In this document: one piece after another, positions 1 through 4,927 of the stretch | How the letters are laid out: every line of letters starts with the position of its first letter | How positions within the stretch are numbered: position 1 is the first letter of the stretch | Source of the DNA: Clostridia bacterium | Lineage (GTDB): Bacteria > Bacillota_A > Clostridia > Oscillospirales > CAG-272 | NCBI GenBank assembly: GCA_017467225.1 | Contig: JAFTSR010000298.1 | Location: forward strand, 1-12,757 | Direction of reading: 5' to 3' | DNA: 12,757 nt | The notes under the pieces: generated by a model | Seen by the model: the letters and a program-made list of their open reading frames with translations, nothing else | What the model was told of the DNA's origin: nothing | Databases searched by the model: none | Position numbers and translations under genes: made by a program

Positions 1-73
1 CACCATGAAGAAGGCTTAAAAACCAAAGACATAGGGCATCGCTCTAAAGAACAGTTTTGCTTGCCTACAAAAC
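1..73. other. Left edge, no assignable gene
   Basis: These bases precede the terminator at 74-106. One + frame is open from the first base to a TAG at 115-117, but it runs through the terminator hairpin and gives no recognisable protein. Another frame closes with TAA at 17-19, which could be the last codons of a gene lying outside the window. The terminator just downstream makes a gene end here likely, but I cannot identify it. Confidence 0.2.
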
Positions 74-106
74 AAAAACCGCAGATTGACTTTCTGCGGT
101 TTTTTG
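74..106 (+). terminator. Rho-independent terminator
   Basis: AACCGCAGA (77-85) pairs with TCTGCGGTT (93-101) across a 7-base loop, and the 3' arm runs into a T tract (100-105). It ends transcription arriving from the left of the window and separates it from the Nudix gene. A run of A before the stem (74-78) could make it work partly in the other direction too. Confidence 0.85.
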
Positions 107-177
107 TATTATGGTAGATGAGTAAATTAGCCAATATTCGTATTATTTTAAATTCGCGTCAAAAAGAGGAGAAAATA

Positions 178-609
178 TTGGAAAAATCATGCGGAACGAT
201 ACCGTACACGGTTAAAAACGGAACAATTTATTACTTGCTTATAAAAGCAAAGGATGACGGATACTGCGGATTTCCCAAGGGTCATGTCGAAGCAAATGAA
301 AGCGAAGAAGAAACCGCACTTCGAGAAACATTGGAAGAAACATCAATCCATGTTCAAATCAACAGCGCGTTTCGCTATGAAATGTCCTATCAAATGGAAA
401 AAGGAAATACCAAGACGGTCGTGTATTTCTTGGCAAAATTTCAAAATCAAACACCGAAACGAAATGAGTATTTCGAGGATTTTGAATATTTGATACTTCC
501 ATTTAAGAAAGCGCATCGACAGCTCTCATTTGAAAATGCTAAGCAGATGCTCAAAGAAGCAAATGATTTTTTAATGGTTGCCGCTCCCCAAGCCTCCCGT
601 ATCCTATAG
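178..609 (+). CDS. Nudix hydrolase, bis(5'-nucleosyl)-tetraphosphatase-like
   Basis: Predicted cytoplasmic hydrolase of nucleoside diphosphates linked to another moiety; the short length and the N-terminal pattern EKSCG resemble the Ap4A-hydrolase (asymmetrical tetraphosphatase) branch. The Nudix box lies at residues 35-57 (G35, E41, R49-E50, E53-E54); its usual Gly at position 56 is Ser. I chose TTG at 178 as the start: AGAGGAG at 165-171 sits 6 nt upstream, and the product (143 residues) then has family length. An in-frame ATG at 118 has no ribosome binding site and lies 12 bases after the upstream terminator. No clear promoter is visible between 106 and 165. Codons are much richer in A and T than in the genes from 1414 on, which suggests a different origin or weaker selection. 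The exact substrate is not readable from the sequence. Confidence 0.85.
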   Translation: MEKSCGTIPYTVKNGTIYYLLIKAKDDGYCGFPKGHVEANESEEETALRETLEETSIHVQINSAFRYEMSYQMEKGNTKTVVYFLAKFQNQTPKRNEYFEDFEYLILPFKKAHRQLSFENAKQMLKEANDFLMVAAPQASRIL

Positions 610-620
610 GGGACAACCCG

Positions 621-657
621 AAAGAGCGCATCCGAAGTCGGTTGCGCTCTTTTTTTA
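621..657 (+). terminator. Rho-independent terminator of the Nudix gene
   Basis: AAAGAGCGCA (621-630) pairs with TGCGCTCTTT (643-652) and is followed by more T. It begins 12 bases after the Nudix stop codon. The minus-strand gene at 692 converges on it, but on that strand the hairpin is followed by only three T, so it should act mainly on + transcription. Confidence 0.85.
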
Positions 658-691
658 TTATTTGTCCACTTTAAGGTTATATCGTAGAGCG

Positions 692-1234
692 TTATTGTTG
701 AAGCATTCGTTTCACCTTTTCAAAATTATCTTCCACCGTGGCCGCGCCATTCAGATGTAAAATATCGCAGCGAAGAAGCTTTTGCCATTCGTCGTGCTTC
801 ATTTTGCTCCTCATGTTCATTCCACCCGTGTCGTAAGCTTTTGCCCACTCAATAAATTCAAGATGCTGCTGATACATATCACCACCCATCTCAATTCGTG
901 TACCAAATCTCTCTTTTTCTCTTTGCTGCAGACGAGCAATTCGCACATCCGGATCTATTTCAATTCTTACAGCCAATGTAAAATATGGAATGAGTGCATC
1001 GCCCCAATCCACAAGTGAACCGGAGATCACAATATTCTCGGATGCATTGAGATCTTGCATCATCATTTCGAGCCGTTCCTCGCGCGGTCGCTTTTGCGTG
1101 AACTTAGGATCGGTCGGCAGCCAAAAATAGTCGTCCGCATCCATCAGCGCATAGCCCAACGCCCCGCTGATCTTTCTACCAAGCGTTGTCGTACCCGAAC
1201 CAGATGCGCCAAAAATATGAATTACGTTTTTCAT
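692..1234 (-). CDS. Small P-loop kinase-like protein (adenylate/shikimate-kinase-like fold)
   Basis: A 180-residue soluble protein with an N-terminal nucleotide-binding loop, GASGSGTT at residues 9-16, after a hydrophobic strand (VIHIFG). A DADDYFW segment at 32-38 and an arginine-rich stretch at 98-115 (RIARLQQREKERFGTR), like the LID of small-molecule or nucleoside-monophosphate kinases, support a kinase fold. The Walker A lysine is replaced by Thr15. I recall the same GASGSGTTTLG pattern in other Firmicutes proteins loosely named adenylate kinase-like, so it is probably a family trait and not a defect. Start: ATG at 1234 follows AAGGGGGG with about 5 nt between; the frame stays open further upstream only because it reads through a palindromic repeat. 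It is transcribed alone, convergent with the Nudix gene. Substrate unknown. Confidence 0.75.
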   Translation of the reverse strand: MKNVIHIFGASGSGTTTLGRKISGALGYALMDADDYFWLPTDPKFTQKRPREERLEMMMQDLNASENIVISGSLVDWGDALIPYFTLAVRIEIDPDVRIARLQQREKERFGTRIEMGGDMYQQHLEFIEWAKAYDTGGMNMRSKMKHDEWQKLLRCDILHLNGAATVEDNFEKVKRMLQQ

Positions 1235-1262
1235 AGAACCCCCCTTGCTAACTACGTATTTT

Positions 1263-1306
1263 CCCCTCTCCGTCGACTTCGTCGACACCTCTCCCAAAGG
1301 GAGAGG
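1263..1306. repeat. Nested palindromic repeat (REP-like)
   Basis: Two inverted repeats stand side by side: GTCGAC-TTC-GTCGAC (1272-1286) and CCTCTCCC-AAA-GGGAGAGG (1288-1306). A further CCCTCTCC at 1264-1271 could pair with the GGGAGAGG arm instead, so two alternative folds exist. Sequences of this build, a pyrimidine-rich CCTCTCC box plus a GGGAGAGG box, occur as dispersed non-coding repeats in gut Clostridia (from memory; not searched). It lies in the probable 5' leader of the kinase-like gene. No other copy occurs in this window. Confidence 0.55.
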
Positions 1307-1364
1307 TTAACTGTGCGCAGCGGGTGTGAGGGTAATCGCATGATGCTTCCTCTCAATTTCTCTC

Positions 1365-1393
1365 ATTATACCACAATATCGGCAGAGATGCAA
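1365..1393 (-). promoter_or_regulatory. Probable promoter of the kinase-like gene
   Basis: On the minus strand TATAAT (1370 to 1365) is preceded by TG at the extended -10 position (TGTGGTATAAT) and, 17 bases further up, by TTGCAT (1393 to 1388), a weak -35. The start codon at 1234 would then have a leader of about 120 bases containing the palindromic repeat. The -35 lies in the loop of the 1375-1410 inverted repeat. Confidence 0.55.
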
Positions 1394-1410
1394 TGCTCCC
1401 TGCCGATATT
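1375..1410. repeat. Perfect 11-bp inverted repeat after the Ala-tRNA editing gene
   Basis: AATATCGGCAG (1375-1385) and CTGCCGATATT (1400-1410) are exact complements around a 14-base loop. It begins 4 bases past the stop of the minus-strand editing gene, so it may end that transcript, but the following bases on that strand (GTGG) are not a T tract. It overlaps the predicted promoter of the next minus-strand gene, so an operator role is also possible. Confidence 0.55.
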
Positions 1411-1413
1411 TCT

Positions 1414-2598
1414 TTATATCTCCTTGAAAAACGCGCGGATGGCGTCCTCGTCATGCGGCACGCTGCCCTGGATCATGCGATCCGAGCCGCCGCCTCTGCC
1501 GCCGAGCTTGGCGTGCAGATCCTTGGAAATGGCACGCAGCGGGAGGCTGTCTGCAATGCAGACGTAGCGCACGCTACCGTCCTGCTCGTTGGAGAAGACC
1601 GCGCAAGCACCCTTACAAAGAGCTGCTCCCTGCTCCGCCGCATAGCGCATGACGTTAGCATCGCTGCCACCGTCAAACACCAGAAGGTGTCTCTCACCGC
1701 GCTCTGCCGCGTCCTTGACACGGCCAAGCAGCAGCTCACGGCGACACTGTGCCAGCTCGCCGCGCAGCTCACCAATCTCCTTTTGCAGCCGCTGCACCGA
1801 CGCCGGTGCCTCGTCGCGCGAGACGCTGAACGAACGCGCAATGGCTTCCAGCGCATCGTGTTCACGGTGCCACAGCGACAGTGCACGGTCTCCGCAGACC
1901 ACCCAAAGGCGCACGCCGCCCTTGTAGCTGATGCTCTGCGCGATGCGGATGATACCGACCTCGCCGGTGTTTTCCACGTGCGGTGCGCAGCAAGCGCAGG
2001 CATCCACGCCGTCAATGGTCACAATGCGCACGTCCTCGGTCAGATCCAGCTTGGAGCGATAGGCAAGTGAAGCGAGAGTTGCCTCGTCGGGATAGGTCGC
2101 GCTGACTGCGTGACGCTCGCGTACGATGCGATTAGCCTCGCGCTCGATCTCGCGCAGCTGCTCCGCCGACAACAGTCCGCTGACGTCCATGGTCATCTCC
2201 TCGTCGCTCAGGTGGAAGCCGACGTTATCGTAGCCGTAAGCGGCATGGATCAAGCCGGAAATGATATGCTCTCCCGTGTGGTGCTGCATGCGGGTGTATC
2301 TCGTTTGGGCATTCAGCTGCCCGAGCACCGTCTGACCGACCGTCAGCGGCGCGTCTGTATAGTGCAACAGGCGATCCCCCACGATCTGCACGTCGCGCAC
2401 CTGCGCGCCGTCCAGCGTGCCCGTGTCGGCGTACTGACCGCCACCCTCGGGGAAAAACGCGGTACGGTCCAGGACGACCGCATAGCCGTCGCCGTGCACC
2501 TCGCAAGAGAGCACCGTCGCGTCAAAGGCGAAGCAATGGCTTTGTGCCTCATACAACTTTTTCGTCGCGCCAACGCTTTTATAGATCACTTGATTCAC
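1414..2598 (-). CDS. Alanyl-tRNA editing protein (AlaX-type deacylase with DHHA1 domain)
   Basis: Free-standing relative of the AlaRS editing half, expected to hydrolyse Ser- or Gly-tRNA(Ala) in the cytoplasm. The 394 residues show the AlaRS second-additional-domain pattern FFPEGGGQYADTG at 48-60, the zinc and catalytic motif HTGEH (H107, H111), the partner CCAPH (C203, H207), a coiled-coil-like stretch about 262-290, and a C-terminal DHHA1-like domain ending in a Gly-rich GGRGGG segment (366-371). No aminoacylation domain is present, so it is not AlaRS. All four metal ligands are intact. The start is GTG at 2598; its GTGA overlaps the TGA stop of the upstream PPIase gene, and AGAGGAG lies about 9 nt before it, so translation is probably coupled. 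This length with a DHHA1 tail fits the long AlaX form common in Firmicutes. Confidence 0.9.
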   Translation of the reverse strand: MNQVIYKSVGATKKLYEAQSHCFAFDATVLSCEVHGDGYAVVLDRTAFFPEGGGQYADTGTLDGAQVRDVQIVGDRLLHYTDAPLTVGQTVLGQLNAQTRYTRMQHHTGEHIISGLIHAAYGYDNVGFHLSDEEMTMDVSGLLSAEQLREIEREANRIVRERHAVSATYPDEATLASLAYRSKLDLTEDVRIVTIDGVDACACCAPHVENTGEVGIIRIAQSISYKGGVRLWVVCGDRALSLWHREHDALEAIARSFSVSRDEAPASVQRLQKEIGELRGELAQCRRELLLGRVKDAAERGERHLLVFDGGSDANVMRYAAEQGAALCKGACAVFSNEQDGSVRYVCIADSLPLRAISKDLHAKLGGRGGGSDRMIQGSVPHDEDAIRAFFKEI

Positions 2599-3845
2599 GA
2601 CGCGCTCTCCTCTACCACAGAAATGGTGGCATTATTTTTCAGATCCTCGGTCGCAATCCCGTCAATGCAGGTATCCCTGAGCTGGCTCTCGTAATTCTCA
2701 TGGAAATACGCCTTTGCCTGCTCTATCGTGTAATCACTCTCGCCCTGCGCGATCATCGCCGCACGCAGCGACTCGTAATTTGCGGCTGTGTACTCATCCA
2801 GCAGCGCCTGATACTGCTCCTCGGTGCAGCTGTAGCCGCCCGCCTGGTAAACCGCGTGGCGCACCAGGTCCTGCTTGACCATCGATTTGCAATACTCAAA
2901 AATATAATTCGGCGTCATGCCGCTGTACTGCAAAAAGGTCTCGTAGTCCATCTGATATGCGGCGGCGTACTGGTTATACATGGTATAATAGTAGCCGTAA
3001 TAATACATGACCGCATCGGCAGGATAGGCGTTGACCGCTGCATTTTCCATAATTTTGGTCCACAGCGCATTGCGGACAGCGCTGTCGTACAGTTCCGCCT
3101 CCATTTTGGTGCGCATGGAATTGGTAAATTCCTCTGCCGTCGTCATTTCGCCCTTAGTATAATCAGCGACGAATGCGTCATCCAACGTGGGAGTGCCGAC
3201 GATGTAGTGTACCGTCATCTCAAAAATAGCGTCCTGACCGTTGAGCTCGTCCTTGCCGTAATCCTCGGGGAAGGTGACAGGAACCTCCTTCATCTGCCCG
3301 GGAACAAGTCCGATCATGCCGTCCACAAAGCCGGGAATGTAGCCGTTGGACGTGGTGTTGACCGTAATGGTCTGCTTCAGGCCGGTGCCTCCCTGGAAGG
3401 CCTCGCCGTTCAGCTTACCGACGTAGTCCATGACGATGGTATCGCCCTCGGCAACGGGTCGGTCGGTGATCTTGGCATCGGGATGATGCTCAGCTAAAAT
3501 GGCGTTAATCTGCGACTGCAGTGTCGTCTCGGGCACGGTGATATCCTTCTTGCTGATGCTGACCGACAGATTTTTGTAACGCCCCAGCTGCACGTAGTCG
3601 GACATATTCAAGGTAAAATAATCGACCAGCGGATAGTTTTTCTCCGGATCGAACTGCTCCAGCGTGACCTCATCGGCAGCTGCAGAATCCCCGGGCTGAT
3701 CGGTCGTATCGTCGGTGCCGGGCAGCGGCAGCTCGATATCACTATCGTCCTCGGGCTGCTTTCCCGGCTGCTCGCAAGCAACGCAGGCAAGCGCCAAGAC
3801 AAGGCAAAGCGCCAGCGCCATCCATCTGATGTATCTCGTTTTCAT
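2595..3845 (-). CDS. Trigger-factor-like FKBP-type peptidyl-prolyl isomerase lipoprotein
   Basis: Predicted extracytoplasmic folding factor anchored to the membrane. The 416-residue product begins with MKTRYIR, a hydrophobic stretch (8-20) and Cys at 21 and 24, one of which should be the lipidated residue. An acidic, Pro/Asp-rich linker (24-60) follows, then an FKBP domain at about 134-214 (GDTIVMDYVGKLNG, PGFVDGMIGLVPGQ, FPEDYG). The C-terminal part (about 220-400) is helical and resembles the trigger factor/SurA chaperone arm; it contains a Tyr-rich run at about 279-300. Start: ATG at 3845 has AGAGAGGA 6-7 nt upstream. It lies after rpmF and before the Ala-tRNA editing gene on the same strand, with an rpmF terminator in front and no convincing promoter of its own, so it may depend on read-through. 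Confidence 0.88.
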   Translation of the reverse strand: MKTRYIRWMALALCLVLALACVACEQPGKQPEDDSDIELPLPGTDDTTDQPGDSAAADEVTLEQFDPEKNYPLVDYFTLNMSDYVQLGRYKNLSVSISKKDITVPETTLQSQINAILAEHHPDAKITDRPVAEGDTIVMDYVGKLNGEAFQGGTGLKQTITVNTTSNGYIPGFVDGMIGLVPGQMKEVPVTFPEDYGKDELNGQDAIFEMTVHYIVGTPTLDDAFVADYTKGEMTTAEEFTNSMRTKMEAELYDSAVRNALWTKIMENAAVNAYPADAVMYYYGYYYTMYNQYAAAYQMDYETFLQYSGMTPNYIFEYCKSMVKQDLVRHAVYQAGGYSCTEEQYQALLDEYTAANYESLRAAMIAQGESDYTIEQAKAYFHENYESQLRDTCIDGIATEDLKNNATISVVEESAS

Positions 3846-3877
3846 ATAAATTCCTCTCTTTTTTGAATTCATACAGG

Positions 3878-3924
3878 AAAAAGGACCCGCTCCATCCTCA
3901 AAGTGAGATGTACCCGGGTCCTTT
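3878..3924 (-). terminator. Terminator after rpmF
   Basis: On the minus strand AAAGGACCCG (3924 to 3915) pairs with CGGGTCCTTT (3889 to 3880), and T continues to 3878. It starts 27 bases after the rpmF stop codon. Since the PPIase gene begins 33 bases beyond and shows no clear promoter, this hairpin probably lowers rather than abolishes expression of the two distal genes. Confidence 0.8.
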
Positions 3925-3950
3925 AGATTCCCGTTCGGAACGAAACAGAA

Positions 3951-4142
3951 TTATGCCTCTTTCACGTCCAGAACCTTCTTGCCGTTGTAGTAACCGCAAA
4001 CCTTGCAAACGCAGTGGGGACGAACCATCTCACTGCAAGCAGGGTTGGAGCACTTAACTACTGCGGGCATGGTCAGCTTGCTGTTATTCGAGCGTCTCTT
4101 ATCTCTGCGAGCACTCGAAACCTTTTTCTTTGGTACTGCCAT
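3951..4142 (-). CDS. rpmF: 50S ribosomal protein L32
   Basis: A 63-residue basic protein with the typical L32 start MAVPKKKVS and RRDKRRS, followed by a zinc-ribbon tail. The ribbon cysteines are C31, C36, C46 and C49, with an additional C44; the first pair is spaced C-x4-C where L32 usually has C-x2-C, while the second pair and the nine-residue gap between the pairs are normal. The ATG at 4142 follows an AAGGAGGTG ribosome binding site. It lies 57 bases after yceD, the normal order in bacteria, and is followed by a terminator. It is part of the large ribosomal subunit. Confidence 0.97.
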   Translation of the reverse strand: MAVPKKKVSSARRDKRRSNNSKLTMPAVVKCSNPACSEMVRPHCVCKVCGYYNGKKVLDVKEA

Positions 4143-4199
4143 TGACGTACACCTCCTTATCGCAGACCGCTGGGTCTGCAGCGCTGTTATATTTTTTAA

Positions 4200-4718
4200 T
4201 TATTCCTCTTCATTTTTGTCAAGCAACGTCGCAAGGATCGCAAGTCTTGGGTCGATCTCGCGCTCAGCGCAATCGCAAGGTCCTTCACGCCGCGGCTTGC
4301 CGCACTTGGGACACAGCCCTTGGCAATCCTCACCGCAGAGCAATCTCATCGGGAAGGACAAAAACAGTGCATCGCGCAGCTCTTCGCTCAGGTCCAGCTG
4401 ACCGTCCACAATGACGACGTACTCGTCGACATTCTCGTCCAACTGCTCCTCACTCAGCGTACCCTCGTTGACGACAGTTCGCTCAAACGACATATCAAAG
4501 ACACCGCTCACAGGCGACAGACAGCGAGCACATTCGCCGCTGTACGGCACCTCAATTTGCAGCGTCAGGCGCATGTAACCGCCCTCGTTGGTGACCTTTC
4601 CGCTTGCATGCGCTTCTCTCTCAAAGCAAACACCATACGGCGCCTCGGGAGAGAAACTACCGTCGATCTCCAGAACGTCCGTAAGACCCTTGAGCATGGC
4701 ACGCATATCCAGCGTCAT
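4200..4718 (-). CDS. yceD: YceD family protein (DUF177), 23S rRNA accumulation protein homologue
   Basis: A 172-residue soluble protein of the family almost always found just upstream of rpmF and linked in E. coli and plants to 23S rRNA accumulation. Visible family features are CARC at 63-66, an acidic middle (88-118), and the signature SFPMRLLCGEDCQGLCPKCG at 121-140 with further cysteines at 148 and 150, which may bind metal. Start: ATG at 4718 is preceded by TTGGAGG with 6 nt spacing; an upstream in-frame extension to 4748 has no such site. It is the first gene of the cluster served by the 4812-4840 promoter. Confidence 0.9.
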   Translation of the reverse strand: MTLDMRAMLKGLTDVLEIDGSFSPEAPYGVCFEREAHASGKVTNEGGYMRLTLQIEVPYSGECARCLSPVSGVFDMSFERTVVNEGTLSEEQLDENVDEYVVIVDGQLDLSEELRDALFLSFPMRLLCGEDCQGLCPKCGKPRREGPCDCAEREIDPRLAILATLLDKNEEE

Positions 4719-4787
4719 GTTCGACCTCCAACTCCGACGACAGCGCATACGACCGACCGCACAGCGGTCGACGCAGCATATATCGTC

Positions 4788-4816
4788 TTGACATAAAATG
4801 CAACGCTATATATTAT
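4788..4816 (+). promoter_or_regulatory. Oppositely directed promoter-like sequence
   Basis: TTGACA (4788-4793), 17 bases and TATTAT (4811-4816) read on the + strand. This is as close to consensus as the yceD promoter, and the two -10 boxes share 4812-4816. No plausible + strand gene follows; the transcript would run antisense into the 3' end of the rhamnosidase gene. Confidence 0.5.
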
Positions 4817-4840
4817 ATCCGATTTTTGCAAAAAAGTCAA
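4812..4840 (-). promoter_or_regulatory. Strong promoter of yceD-rpmF
   Basis: On the minus strand TTGACT (4840 to 4835), 17 bases and TATAAT (4817 to 4812) stand about 95 bases before the yceD start codon. The -35 matches the sigma-A consensus at five of six bases and the -10 at all six. The -10 overlaps that of a + strand promoter-like sequence. Confidence 0.85.
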
Positions 4841-4845
4841 GACCT

Positions 4846-4864
4846 TTTTGAACTTTGTTCAAAA
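4846..4864. repeat. 19-bp palindrome beside the yceD promoter
   Basis: TTTTGAAC-TTT-GTTCAAAA is a perfect inverted repeat placed 6 bases upstream of the -35 of the yceD promoter. On the + strand it is followed by a short T run (4865-4869), so it could be an AT-rich weak terminator for antisense transcription from 4788-4816. It could equally be a protein-binding site. Confidence 0.45.
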
Positions 4865-4927
4865 TTTTTCGGGATATTTTGCAGTAAATCCGCACCATTT
4901 CGGGGTTTTCATGCCGTTTTCGGTGCT

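Noticed and set aside
118..177. ATG start at 118 for the Nudix protein
   Set aside because: No ribosome binding site; the extra 20 residues do not belong to the family pattern, and TTG at 178 has a well-spaced AGAGGAG.
1235..1297. Longer N-terminus of the kinase-like protein
   Set aside because: These codons are the translated palindromic repeat; the ATG at 1234 has a strong ribosome binding site and begins right at the conserved strand before the P-loop.
2544..3497. 317-codon open frame on + opposite the PPIase gene
   Set aside because: No start signals, low-complexity composition, and the minus strand carries an unmistakable FKBP-type protein.
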